This document shows positions 42,854 through 51,950 of a stretch of DNA of 64,000 bases, piece after piece (positions within the stretch are counted from its first letter, which is position 1; each line of letters opens with the position of its first letter). Below the pieces are notes generated by a model. It made no database searches. It was given only the letters and a program-made list of their open reading frames with translations, and was not told the origin of the DNA. A program made the translations under genes and the position numbers. This stretch comes from a bacterium (GTDB lineage: Bacteria > Bacteroidota > Bacteroidia > B-17B0 > Aurantibacillaceae). Location of the stretch: positions 310,001 to 374,000 of the forward strand of contig JAQSCW010000055.1 in assembly GCA_029945625.1 (NCBI GenBank), in the 5' to 3' direction.

Positions 42854-44257
42854 ATGATGAATTTGAGTGATGATGAATTTTTTAATGAGCTGAGAAAAAA
42901 TGAATACGCACGTGTAGATGCCGGTAAACATGTATACCTTGATTATACTGGAGGAAACTTGTACGCTGCCTCTCAGGTAAACAACCATCACGAGATGCTA
43001 CTTGCCAATGTTCTGGGAAATCCTCATTCTACTAATCCCACCTCGAAACTTGCCACCAAAATGGTGGAAGAAAGTCGTGCAAAAGTGCTGCAGTTCTTTC
43101 AAGCAGAAGATTATTATTGTGTATTTACGCCAAATGCCTCGGGCGCTCTTAGAATAATTGGTGAAAGTTATCCTTTTAGTCAGGATAGTACTTTTCTCAT
43201 ACTTGCCGACAACCATAATTCGGTGAATGGAATTCGTGAATATTGTAACGGAAAAAAAGGCACTACGAAGTATGTTCACGTGCAGCATGACGACTTACAG
43301 ATTGACGAAGTTTTGTTAAACGATGCTCTAAAAAAGACTCCAAAAAGTAAGGCAAATCTGTTCGCTTTTCCAGCTCAATCCAATGTATCGGGTGTAAAGC
43401 ACGATCTTAGCTGGGTTTCGGTAGCTCAGGAAAATGGTTTTGATGTGCTTTTAGATGCAGCAGCATTTGTGCCCACCTCAAAATTAGATCTTTCAGTAGT
43501 GCAACCCGATTTTGTTTCCGTCTCGTTCTATAAAATTTTCGGATATCCCACCGGTTTGGGTTGTTTGCTAATAAAGAAATCAACTTTTGAAAAACTCTGT
43601 AAACCCTGGTTTGCCGGTGGCACAGTAAGATTGGTTTCGGTGGTGACCCAAAAACGGTTTCTGGCTTCCGGGCATGAACGGTTTGAAGATGGCACCGTAA
43701 ATTATCTGGATATTCCTGCAGTCAAAATAGGACTTGATTACATCGAATCCATTGGCATGGATCGCATCTCCCGCCGTGTTCGGTCTTTGGCAGAAACACT
43801 ATCCGCGGAACTGGGAAAGTGTCAACATGCCGATGGCACGCCAATTGTTAAGATCATCGGGCCAAAAGATTTTTCAAAACGCGGAGGAACCATGATCATG
43901 AGTTTTTTCGACAAAAACGGGAACATGTTTTCGTACCCTGAAATTGAAGAATACGCCAATGGTATGATGATTTCTATTCGCTCAGGTTGTTTCTGCAACC
44001 CGGGCATTGATGAAATCAACAGTTCGCTCAATCAGGAAGATATGTCGGGTTATTTTGAAAATCAAAATCCCGACCATTACTTGGGCTCTGAAAAGGAAGT
44101 GTATGAGGACATGATCAAATTCTTTGGTAAAATGAGGGGTGGTACCAGAATTTCAGTGGGGCTTGCCACCACTTCCGCTGATTTGAAAAAATTTCTCGAA
44201 TTCGTTGAATCTCTTAAAAACAAATTTGTATCAAAAAAGATTGCCAGCCTAAGTTAA
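42854..44257 (+). CDS. Class V aminotransferase-fold PLP enzyme, molybdenum-cofactor-sulfurase-like
   Basis: 467 residues from ATG 42854. The N-terminal VYLDYTGGNLYAASQV and GNPHSTNPTS, and the PLP-lysine motif SFYKIFGYPTGLG with K227, match the NifS-like domain of MoCo sulfurases (Aba3/HMCS) more than IscS or SufS. RSGCFCNPGIDE near the C-terminus has a cysteine in the usual catalytic loop position. MoCo sulfurases usually carry a C-terminal MOSC domain; here it is absent and the frame ends after the PLP fold. The sulfur acceptor is therefore unclear. No molybdenum genes are present nearby. A 186-bp gap separates it from rnr. Confidence 0.85.
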   Translation: MMNLSDDEFFNELRKNEYARVDAGKHVYLDYTGGNLYAASQVNNHHEMLLANVLGNPHSTNPTSKLATKMVEESRAKVLQFFQAEDYYCVFTPNASGALRIIGESYPFSQDSTFLILADNHNSVNGIREYCNGKKGTTKYVHVQHDDLQIDEVLLNDALKKTPKSKANLFAFPAQSNVSGVKHDLSWVSVAQENGFDVLLDAAAFVPTSKLDLSVVQPDFVSVSFYKIFGYPTGLGCLLIKKSTFEKLCKPWFAGGTVRLVSVVTQKRFLASGHERFEDGTVNYLDIPAVKIGLDYIESIGMDRISRRVRSLAETLSAELGKCQHADGTPIVKIIGPKDFSKRGGTMIMSFFDKNGNMFSYPEIEEYANGMMISIRSGCFCNPGIDEINSSLNQEDMSGYFENQNPDHYLGSEKEVYEDMIKFFGKMRGGTRISVGLATTSADLKKFLEFVESLKNKFVSKKIASLS

Positions 44258-44443
44258 AGCAGGCGTGTTTCCAATCACTTAATTTAAAATTAGAGGAACA
44301 TTCAAAAAGAGATTACCCCAAAATTGTGGCAGATATTGCAAAGCATTAGATCACGATGCAATATCAGTCTTTCAAATAATCATTGTTGATAACACCCTTT
44401 ATCATTTTCTTCTCATTCAAGTGGGTATGCGTACCTTTAATCA

Positions 44444-46666
44444 ATGTCAAAAAATAAAAAGCCAAAACGTTATCTCTTTGAAGAAGTACTAGACTTTCTA
44501 AAACATAACGATTCTAAAACATTTAATTACAAACAGCTCGGAGCCGCTATGGAAATTAATTCCGACGCTGAACGCCTGCAATTGATTGAAGCCCTTGAAG
44601 GGCTGAAGCAACAAGGTTTTGTGATTGAAAAGGAAACCGGGAAGTACCAGATAAAAGAAACGAAGAACTACGTAACGGGTACAATCGATTTTACGAGTCA
44701 GGGTACAGCATTTGTGGTGTTCAGTGAATCAGAGCAGGATATATTTATTCCCGCAAAAAGATCAAAAGATGCATTTCAGGGCGACCTTGTTAAAGTAAAT
44801 ATTTTATCTAAACGCCAGGGCCGTCGAAAAGAAGGTGAAGTGGTTGAAGTAATTAAACGGGCAAAGACCGAGTTTGTTGGCACTATTAAGATCAATCCCA
44901 AATTCGCATTCGTGATCCCCGACAGCAACAAGATTCACGTCGATTTTTTTATTCGGAGCACTGACCTCAAAGGAGCGCTCGATGGACAGAAGGTACAGAT
45001 TCGTTTCAAAGAATGGAAAGCAGGAGATCAAAATCCTACAGCAATGGTGACTGAGGTTTTTGGATTTCCGGGTCAGCACAAAACAGAAATGAATGCCATT
45101 ATGGCGGAATATGGTTTGCCTGAGCATTTTCCGGATGCAGTTGAGTACGAAGCAAAAAAATTGCCCACCGAAATTACAGCTGCCGAAGTTGAAAAGCGGC
45201 GGGACTTTAGAGAAATTACAACTTTCACCATCGACCCTATTGACGCGAAAGACTTTGACGACGCGTTGTCGATTCAAAAACTGGATAATGGCTTGTGGGA
45301 AATAGGTGTTCATATTGCCGATGTCACCCACTACTTAAAAACCGGCACTGTGCTCGACAAAGAAGCCGTGAATCGGGCCACCAGTGTTTATTTAGTGGAT
45401 AGAGTAATACCCATGCTTCCCGAAGTGCTGAGTAATTTTGTTTGTTCTCTCCGGCCAAAAGAAGAAAAATACTGCTTTAGTGCTGTATTTCATTTGGATG
45501 ATGATGCGCAAATTAAAGATCAATGGTTTGGTAAAACGATTATTTATAGTGACCGACGATTTTCGTACGAAGATGTGCAAGTGATCATAGAAACGGGAGA
45601 AGGAGAATACAAGGATGAAATCATGGTTTTGGATCGTTTGGCGAAAAAACTGCGGCACGAACGGCAGCGAAAAGGTTCTATATTTTTTGATAAGGCAGAA
45701 GTTAAGTTTCACCTCGACGAAGAAGGAAATCCAGTAGGTGTATTTTTTAAAACACAAAAGGATGCCCATAAACTCATTGAAGACTTTATGCTGTTGGCAA
45801 ATAAAAAAGTGGCCGAATTTATTGGCGGAAAAACGGAAGTAAATTCTCAAAAATCGCATTCAAAAAAGAAAGGACCTGAAGACCCTAAACATGTATGTGT
45901 GTACCGCGTTCACGATGTGCCAAGTGACGAGAAGATGCAGGAATTAAGCGGATTTGCAGCCCGCTTCGGTCATCAAATGAATGTAGCAAACCGTCAAAAT
46001 GTAGCACAATCAATCAACAAATTATTGGTGGATGTAAAAAACAAGAAGGAGCAGAGCATGATCGAATTGCTTGCTGTGAGAAGTATGCCCAAAGCGATAT
46101 ACACCACCAAAAACATTGGACATTATGGCTTGGGATTTGACTATTATACTCACTTCACTTCTCCCATTCGTCGTTATCCCGACGTGCTGGTTCATCGCTT
46201 ATTAGAAGCCCGTTTAAATGGCAAGACATTTTCTAACAAAGAGGATCTTGAACTTTTATGTAAACACAGCAGTGATATGGAGCGCACTGCGGCAGAAGCT
46301 GAGAGGGCGTCAGTAAAATACAAACAAGTTGAATTCATGAAGGATCGAATAGGGGAGACCTTTGATGGGGTAATAAGTGGCGTAACCGAATGGGGAATTT
46401 ATGTGGAGATTGTTGAAAATAGATGTGAGGGAATGGTGAAGAGCAGAGACCTTAAAGGCGATCATTTTATGTATGACGAAGATAATTACAGGTATATCGG
46501 CCGAAACACAAACAAAATCTATGGTCTTGGAGATCCGGTGAAGATCATTGTGTTAGAAGCAGATCTTGTCAAAAAGCAGCTCACGTATACCTTCGCCGAT
46601 ATGGAGGAAAAAGGGACTGAGAAAAAAGTACTATTTAAGGATCATAAAAGAAGAAGAGGACGATGA
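44444..46666 (+). CDS. rnr: Ribonuclease R
   Basis: 740 residues. N-terminal helix-turn-helix and cold-shock-type OB domains (VTGTIDFTSQGTAFVVF; RRKEGEVVEVIKRAKTEFVG) precede the RNB catalytic domain. That domain carries FTIDPIDAKDFDDALS with the four acidic metal ligands and HFTSPIRRYPDVLVHRLL. A C-terminal S1 domain (GETFDGVISGVTEWGIYVEI) and a basic tail (KDHKRRRGR) complete the protein. RNase R degrades structured RNA 3' to 5'. A TACCTTTA (44432-44439) just upstream resembles a -7 element, which would leave an extremely short leader. The stop overlaps the next start (ATGA). Confidence 0.96.
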   Translation: MSKNKKPKRYLFEEVLDFLKHNDSKTFNYKQLGAAMEINSDAERLQLIEALEGLKQQGFVIEKETGKYQIKETKNYVTGTIDFTSQGTAFVVFSESEQDIFIPAKRSKDAFQGDLVKVNILSKRQGRRKEGEVVEVIKRAKTEFVGTIKINPKFAFVIPDSNKIHVDFFIRSTDLKGALDGQKVQIRFKEWKAGDQNPTAMVTEVFGFPGQHKTEMNAIMAEYGLPEHFPDAVEYEAKKLPTEITAAEVEKRRDFREITTFTIDPIDAKDFDDALSIQKLDNGLWEIGVHIADVTHYLKTGTVLDKEAVNRATSVYLVDRVIPMLPEVLSNFVCSLRPKEEKYCFSAVFHLDDDAQIKDQWFGKTIIYSDRRFSYEDVQVIIETGEGEYKDEIMVLDRLAKKLRHERQRKGSIFFDKAEVKFHLDEEGNPVGVFFKTQKDAHKLIEDFMLLANKKVAEFIGGKTEVNSQKSHSKKKGPEDPKHVCVYRVHDVPSDEKMQELSGFAARFGHQMNVANRQNVAQSINKLLVDVKNKKEQSMIELLAVRSMPKAIYTTKNIGHYGLGFDYYTHFTSPIRRYPDVLVHRLLEARLNGKTFSNKEDLELLCKHSSDMERTAAEAERASVKYKQVEFMKDRIGETFDGVISGVTEWGIYVEIVENRCEGMVKSRDLKGDHFMYDEDNYRYIGRNTNKIYGLGDPVKIIVLEADLVKKQLTYTFADMEEKGTEKKVLFKDHKRRRGR

Positions 46667-47394
46667 GGAAAGTAATAACTTATTTATTCGTCATAGTGTT
46701 CGTTTGCCACGCGCGTGCGCAAGTAATAGACACGCCGCTGAGCTACTCGGTTAGTCAGCCTTCCACCTTAAACGCCAAAACTCCGGTATTGATCTTGCTG
46801 CATGGTTATGGAAGTAATGAAAATGATCTTCTCGACATGGCGCAAGCATTTGATCCAAAGTTCATCACTTTTTCTATCAGAGCACCCTTCAAAGCCGGAA
46901 ACGGTGGTTTTTCCTGGTACGATGTTGAGTTCCTTCAAAACAATGAGATGAAGTATGCGTATTCTCAGGTGAAAGAAAGTAAAAAATTGCTCTTGTCATT
47001 TATCAGTAAGGCCTGCGCAGCGTATCATGCAGATAGCACTCAGGTGTATGTGCTTGGTTTTAGTCAGGGGGCCATTATGGCCTATGAAATAGCTGTTTCT
47101 GCACCAAAAAAAGTAAAAGGAATCATTTCCTTGAGCGGCAGAATGTTAGAAGAAACCAGAACAGTTGCTGCAGACTGGAAGCAAGTGACTCAGGTGAAAA
47201 TCTTTATTGCCCATGGTCATTCCGACAACGTAATAAAATTCACTGATAGCGAAAAGGCCTATGCGTTCTTCAAAGAAAAAAAGGTAGCCGATCTCACCTT
47301 CAAAAATTATGAAATGCCCCATTCTATAAGTGGCAGCGAATTGAACGACATCAAAGTTTGGTTAACAAAGGCGTTGCAACCTGTTCTAAAATAA
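46663..47394 (+). CDS. Secreted alpha/beta-hydrolase, phospholipase/carboxylesterase family
   Basis: 243 residues. An N-terminal signal peptide (RKVITYLFVIVFVCHARAQ) is followed by the hydrolase core: LILLHGYGSNENDL (oxyanion region), the nucleophile elbow GFSQG with S134, D188 in HGHSDNV and H220 in MPHSIS. The catalytic triad is complete. The family includes small carboxylesterases and lysophospholipases of the YpfH/EstB type. Substrate is unknown; location is periplasmic or outside. Its start overlaps the rnr stop by four bases, an odd pairing of an RNA-decay enzyme with a secreted esterase. Confidence 0.88.
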   Translation: MRKVITYLFVIVFVCHARAQVIDTPLSYSVSQPSTLNAKTPVLILLHGYGSNENDLLDMAQAFDPKFITFSIRAPFKAGNGGFSWYDVEFLQNNEMKYAYSQVKESKKLLLSFISKACAAYHADSTQVYVLGFSQGAIMAYEIAVSAPKKVKGIISLSGRMLEETRTVAADWKQVTQVKIFIAHGHSDNVIKFTDSEKAYAFFKEKKVADLTFKNYEMPHSISGSELNDIKVWLTKALQPVLK

Positions 47395-47478
47395 AAATTG
47401 ATGTCTTACAAATTCCACACAAAACAGCCTGCGCCGTTCTTTCCTTGATTGCGTGAAACCCTTATCTTTACAAGCCTT

Positions 47479-48852
47479 ATGAGTTCCGGAATTTTTAAGA
47501 ATGCACATACCCGCGAAACGATCCACCTGGCCTGGCCACTGGTGATCACGCAACTAGGGCATGTGATTACGGGAATGGTGGATACCATTTTTTTAGGAAG
47601 AATCGGCCCCACGGAACAGGCAGCCGGCATTTTGGCAAATAATCTGTACATGTTATTCATGGTGTTTGCTATTGGAATGAGTTACGCTACCACCCCGCTT
47701 GTTACCGGTGCTCAGCAAAATAATGATCTCCTCAAAAAGGCCTCACTCTTCAAAAATTCTATCGCTCTAAACCTTGGTGTGGCCATCGTGTGTTTTATTC
47801 TTCTTATTCTGGCTTCGGGCTTGTTGAAGTATATGCAGCAGCCCGCTGAAGTTGTAATTCTTGCGGTTCCATTTTTTGATGTCCTTATTTTTTCAATGAT
47901 TCCCATTTCTTTGTTTTTTGCTTGCAAACAATATTGTGAAGGCCTAAGTAATACCCGCATGGCCCTCATCATAAGTATTGTAGGCAATCTCATCAATATT
48001 GTGTTGAATTATGTGTTAATCTATGGCAAGTCCGGTTTTCCTGAAATGGGTTACATGGGCTCTGCCTGGGCTTCTTTTTTTGCACGTATGTTCATGGGTT
48101 TGTCGTTTCTGGCGCTGGTACTCTTTTCTCCCCTTACAAAAGAGATCACAAAAATACTTGGCACAGTAAAGATCAACTGGAGAGAGCTTAAAGAACTTTG
48201 GATGATTGGATTTAATTCGGCCATGCAGTTTACATTTGAAGTAGCGGCCTTTGTGATAGCAGGGTTCATGGCCGGAACCTTCGGCAAAGAACAAATTGAC
48301 GCCCATGGCATTGCTCTCAGTATTGCGGCTTTCACGTATATGTTTGCAAGCGGAATTGCGAGCGCAGCTACTATTAGAGCTGGCACATTAAACGCACAAA
48401 GTAACTGGAAGGAAATAAAACAAGCCTCGCGCGCATCTATTATTCTAGTATTAGTGGTTATGGCTACATTTGGATTGATCTTTTCTGCACTTCATAGTTA
48501 TTTGCCAATGGCGTTCAGCACTGAGCCGGGCGTGATCAGATTAGCTTCCGTACTTTTAATTATTGCCGCTATGTTTCAAATGTTTGACGGGATGCAAGTA
48601 ACCATCATTGGAATTCTGCGAGGGCTTGAAGACGTGAGATTTCCCACTCTCATCACACTTGTAGGATACTGGGTGATTGCACTTCCTTTAGCCTACCTCT
48701 TAGCTTTTACGTTCCATATGGAAACGGTGGGGATCTGGATCGGTCTTCTTACCGCCCTCGTCTTTGTGGCGTCAGCGCTTTTGTGGCGGTTGACACATCT
48801 AATTAATGTAAATCTCGGCGACCTCGCCAAATCAGATAGCGCTCACCTTTAG
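47479..48852 (+). CDS. MATE-family multidrug/Na+ efflux transporter
   Basis: 457 residues with about twelve transmembrane helices in two halves. WPLVITQLGHVITGMVDTIFLGRIG at the N-terminus is the classical MATE opening, and the second half repeats the fold (NSAMQFTFEVAAFVIAGFMAG). MATE proteins export cationic drugs or metabolites by Na+ or H+ antiport; the substrate is not predictable. I use ATG 47479, since TATCTTTA at 47463-47470 looks like the -7 element and the reading from 47449 would start upstream of it. The 3' end overlaps the convergent recJ stop by about 20 bp. Confidence 0.93.
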   Translation: MSSGIFKNAHTRETIHLAWPLVITQLGHVITGMVDTIFLGRIGPTEQAAGILANNLYMLFMVFAIGMSYATTPLVTGAQQNNDLLKKASLFKNSIALNLGVAIVCFILLILASGLLKYMQQPAEVVILAVPFFDVLIFSMIPISLFFACKQYCEGLSNTRMALIISIVGNLINIVLNYVLIYGKSGFPEMGYMGSAWASFFARMFMGLSFLALVLFSPLTKEITKILGTVKINWRELKELWMIGFNSAMQFTFEVAAFVIAGFMAGTFGKEQIDAHGIALSIAAFTYMFASGIASAATIRAGTLNAQSNWKEIKQASRASIILVLVVMATFGLIFSALHSYLPMAFSTEPGVIRLASVLLIIAAMFQMFDGMQVTIIGILRGLEDVRFPTLITLVGYWVIALPLAYLLAFTFHMETVGIWIGLLTALVFVASALLWRLTHLINVNLGDLAKSDSAHL

Positions 48853-50544
48853 GTCTTCAATTACTAACTGAATGGTAGTCGCCCCCTTAAACTCATTTTC
48901 CTGAATTTTAAAAACAATGTCCATCGGGATCTTTCGCTGAAAGAAATTCACGTAATCTCCTTTATCAAACGCGATGGCCTGAAAACGAATATTTGGATTT
49001 GCTTTCTGAAACAGCTCCAGTTTTAGATGATTGTTTCCAAATACCTGCCCCCAGCCGGTATCAAACACCGATCGGCAACAAAATAGAGGCGCCATATTTT
49101 CAGGACCATGCGGTGCAAATTGTTTTAAAATACGGAGTATTTTTTCGGTGATTTCATGAAATTCCAATTCAACATCAACTTCAATTTTTGGCGTAAGCTG
49201 ATCTTCTGTTATCGACGCAGAAACTACTAGTTCGAATTTGTTTCGAAACGCTTCCACATTTTCTTTTTTTAATGACAGACCTGCCGCAAATTTGTGACCA
49301 CCAAATTGTTCCAGCAAATCACTGCATTTTTCAATGGCGGTATACACATCAAACTCTCTCACACTTCGAGCACTGCCCGCCACTTTTCCATCGGTCTCCG
49401 TTAAGATTATTGTAGGACGATAATATTTTTCAATAAGTCGTGAAGCCACTATCCCAATTACCCCCTTGTGCCAGTGCTCGTTAAATAACACAGTACTTTT
49501 TCTACCGGCCGTGAGTACATCCTGCTCCATCATTTCAAGGGCCTCCAAAGTGGTTCCAAGATCAAGGTCACGGCGTGTCGTGTTGGTTTCATTTATGGCG
49601 GCGGCAAATTTTTCCGCCAAAGCATCATCCTCGCAAGTTAGCAATTCAACAGCCTTACTTCCATGTTCTATTCTTCCGGCAGCGTTGATCCTCGGCCCAA
49701 GTGTAAACACCAGTGTGTTTATTGTGGCGGCCGATTTTTGTTGATTGATGGCAAGTAGTGCTTTAATTCCCGGGCGGGGTTTTGTGTTAATCTTGTCGAG
49801 TCCAAAAGTGGCCATTACCCTGTTTTCTCCCGTAATAGGTACAATATCGGCCGCAATGCTGGTTGCTACCAAATCCAAATAATTATAACAGTGCTCTTGC
49901 GACAGATTATTTGCTAATGAAAATGCCTGGATGAGCTTGAAACCAATTCCGGCCCCACTAAGTTCCTTGTAGGGGTAGAGACAATCACTCTGCTTCTGAT
50001 CCAAAATGGCAACTGCCTCCGGCAATTCTCTGCCGGGTAAATGATGGTCGCAGATGATGAAATCAACATTCTTGCTGTTGGCATAACTTACTTTGTCATT
50101 GGCCTTGATCCCACAATCAAGCGCGATGATAAGAGAAAAATTATTATCAGCAGCAAAGTCAATACCCTGAATGGAAATTCCATATCCTTCTTTATACCTG
50201 TCTGGAATGTAATAATCAATATTTTTGATATGATCTTTAAGAAAACTATATACGATGCTTACAGCAGTAGTGCCATCCACATCATAATCACCAAAAATTA
50301 GCACCTTTTCGTTTGCAGTAATCGCCTCCTGAATGCGTTCAATCGCTTTCTTCATCCCTTTCATTAAAAAAGGATCGTGCAATTGACTGAGCTCGGGGCG
50401 GAAAAAAGTTTTTGCTTGCTCGTAGCTTACAATTTTCCGCAGCCTTAGAAGTGTAGCTACCACGCGGTCTACATTCAATTGAGTCTGTAAATCTTCCATA
50501 TCTCCAATCCCATTAGGGACGGCTATTCGCCATTTCTTTTCCAA
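48832..50544 (-). CDS. recJ: Single-stranded-DNA-specific exonuclease RecJ
   Basis: 570 residues from TTG 50544. Motifs of the DHH phosphoesterase family are clear: IFGDYDVDGTTAVSIVYSFL (motif I), IALDCGI (II), FIICDHHLPG (III, DHH) and later GSARSVREFDVYTAIEKCSDLLEQFGGHKFAAGLSL in DHHA1. A C-terminal OB-like region follows (LELFQKANPNIRFQAIAFDKGDY). RecJ resects 5' ends for recombination and mismatch repair. The start at TTG 50544 places EKKWRI, the normal RecJ N-terminus, at the front, five bases after the stop of the YebC gene. An ATG at 50604 would add 20 unrelated residues inside that gene. Confidence 0.93.
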   Translation of the reverse strand: MEKKWRIAVPNGIGDMEDLQTQLNVDRVVATLLRLRKIVSYEQAKTFFRPELSQLHDPFLMKGMKKAIERIQEAITANEKVLIFGDYDVDGTTAVSIVYSFLKDHIKNIDYYIPDRYKEGYGISIQGIDFAADNNFSLIIALDCGIKANDKVSYANSKNVDFIICDHHLPGRELPEAVAILDQKQSDCLYPYKELSGAGIGFKLIQAFSLANNLSQEHCYNYLDLVATSIAADIVPITGENRVMATFGLDKINTKPRPGIKALLAINQQKSAATINTLVFTLGPRINAAGRIEHGSKAVELLTCEDDALAEKFAAAINETNTTRRDLDLGTTLEALEMMEQDVLTAGRKSTVLFNEHWHKGVIGIVASRLIEKYYRPTIILTETDGKVAGSARSVREFDVYTAIEKCSDLLEQFGGHKFAAGLSLKKENVEAFRNKFELVVSASITEDQLTPKIEVDVELEFHEITEKILRILKQFAPHGPENMAPLFCCRSVFDTGWGQVFGNNHLKLELFQKANPNIRFQAIAFDKGDYVNFFQRKIPMDIVFKIQENEFKGATTIQLVIEDLKVSAI

Positions 50545-50548
50545 AGGC

Positions 50549-51262
50549 CTAGGCGATATTATGGTAAACGGCTTCAATGTCGTCGTCTTCTTCCATTTTT
50601 TCAATCATGGCCATTACTTCTGCTTCATGGTCGGCACTGAGTTCTTTGGTGGTGGTGGGCGCATATACTTTGCTGGTCTCAATCACATTGATGTGCCGTT
50701 CTTCAAGGGCATGTTGCATTTTTCCGTAATCGCTGAACTGCGTTTGAATAATGTATTGTTTGTGGTCTTCATCAAAAGTTATATCCTCCAAACCGAAATC
50801 AATAAGTTCAAGTTCCAGCTCGTCTTTATTTAATGATCCGGCATCGATCTTAAATAAAACCACGTGATCGAACATAAAACTCACCGAACCGTTGGTGCTC
50901 AATGCTCCGTTTGCTCTGCTAAAATACATACGCACGCTGGCTACAGTGCGTGTAGGGTTATTGGTGGTGCATTCTACAAGAACCGGCACACCATGGGGCG
51001 CATAACCTTCATAAATTACCTCATCGTAATTGGTCGAGTCTTTTTCAGTTGCTCTTTTAATGGCCGACTCCACATTTACCTTCGGCATGTTTACGGCCTT
51101 AGCATTTTGGATCACCATTCTTAATCGCGGATTCGAATCAGGATTGGGCCCTCCCAATTTCACAGCCATTACAATCTCACGTCCTATTTTGGTAAACGCT
51201 TTGGCCATTTTAGCATAGCGCTTGAACATCGTCGCTTTTCGAGTTTGAAAAATCCTTCCCAT
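50549..51262 (-). CDS. YebC/PmpR-family DNA-binding regulator or translation factor
   Basis: 237 residues from ATG 51262. The N-terminal segment MGRIFQTRKATMFKRYAKMAKAFTKIGREI and the RLRMVIQNAKAVNMPKVNVESAIKRA block are diagnostic of the family, as is YEGYAPHGVPVLVECTTNNPTRTVASVR. The GRIF variant, rather than GHSKW, is typical of Bacteroidota. YebC proteins were described as transcription regulators, and more recently as ribosome-associated factors aiding polyproline translation. The acidic end EKMEEDDDIEAVYHNI is normal. recJ follows within five bases. A -7 element lies 20 bp upstream. Confidence 0.93.
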   Translation of the reverse strand: MGRIFQTRKATMFKRYAKMAKAFTKIGREIVMAVKLGGPNPDSNPRLRMVIQNAKAVNMPKVNVESAIKRATEKDSTNYDEVIYEGYAPHGVPVLVECTTNNPTRTVASVRMYFSRANGALSTNGSVSFMFDHVVLFKIDAGSLNKDELELELIDFGLEDITFDEDHKQYIIQTQFSDYGKMQHALEERHINVIETSKVYAPTTTKELSADHEAEVMAMIEKMEEDDDIEAVYHNIA

Positions 51263-51281
51263 AATTAAATCTTTAAGTAGA

Positions 51282-51289
51282 CAAAGATA
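51282..51289 (-). promoter_or_regulatory. -7 element of the YebC-recJ transcript
   Basis: Minus-strand TATCTTTG matches TAnnTTTG and sits 20 bp before ATG 51262. It supports that start over the longer reading from 51358. A -33 TTG is not evident. Confidence 0.5.
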
Positions 51290-51420
51290 ATTTATTAATT
51301 GCTTTGTAAAAATTAATATTGAACGGAACGGTATTAAGACTCGGATTGTAGATGGCAAGATGGGGATATCGTGCGTAATCTGAATTAATTGGATTGAGGA
51401 CCCCCTGATTTAAGGTCCGG

Positions 51421-51442
51421 GTAGTACACGCGTTCGTACTAC
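51421..51442. repeat. Hairpin downstream of the small secreted protein gene
   Basis: GTAGTAC (51421-51427) and GTACTAC (51436-51442) are exact inverted repeats with an 8-bp spacer. They lie just past the stop of the minus-strand gene at 51462. A second stem, GGACC/GGTCC, lies directly beyond. There is no marked T-run, so termination is possible but unproved. Confidence 0.4.
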
Positions 51443-51461
51443 TATCGTCGCATAACTCTCC

Positions 51462-51677
51462 CTAATTACCACCGAAAGAGGCGACATTAGTATGATTTAC
51501 AAAAACGATCCTATTCAAACTCTTATCAACAGCAACAGGATTGTTTCCGTTTCGGATCACCGTGAACATATTGGTAGCAGAACCATTAACAATGGTAAAA
51601 GCACATTGAGCAGTAACCATCTGATGTAAACTTAAGCCAACAATCAGTAAAGCCATTTTGAAGTAGATCTTTTTCAT
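51462..51677 (-). CDS. Small secreted protein, unknown function
   Basis: 71 residues from ATG 51677. The first 24 residues (MKKIYFKMALLIVGLSLHQM plus VTAQ) are a convincing signal peptide. The mature part of about 47 residues starts with CAFTIVNGSATNMFTVIRNG and ends VNHTNVASFGGN. A Cys directly after AQ could be the +1 residue of a non-canonical lipobox, but SpI cleavage is likelier. It does not resemble a domain I know. It may be a fragment of a longer secreted protein, yet no homologous frame continues beyond the stop. Confidence 0.5.
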   Translation of the reverse strand: MKKIYFKMALLIVGLSLHQMVTAQCAFTIVNGSATNMFTVIRNGNNPVAVDKSLNRIVFVNHTNVASFGGN

Positions 51678-51950
51678 AATTAGCGTTTTAGATTTGACAA
51701 ATTTTCGATAAACTAAAAACAGTATTTTTTGGCAATTGGACACTAGTTTTTCACTTATTAATCTGTAAAACAGGCCCTGAGGTCACAAATTTTGTTCTTA
51801 ATTTCATCATTCATCCTGTGTTCATTTTCGTTAGACCGATACTGTGACCTAAAAATCATCAAGAATTTCAACTTCCTGCATAATTTTTTGTAACTGTTCA
51901 TAAATTTCCCGGAGGTAATTTGATTTTTTTTTGTTTTACTTTGTTGCCCC

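Noticed and set aside
46566-46754. 62-codon frame across the rnr/esterase junction
   Set aside because: It is out of frame with both genes. The four-base overlap between the real genes explains the region fully.
50545-50604. Longer recJ start at ATG 50604
   Set aside because: The extra 20 residues do not look like RecJ and lie inside the YebC-family gene. TTG 50544 gives the normal N-terminus.
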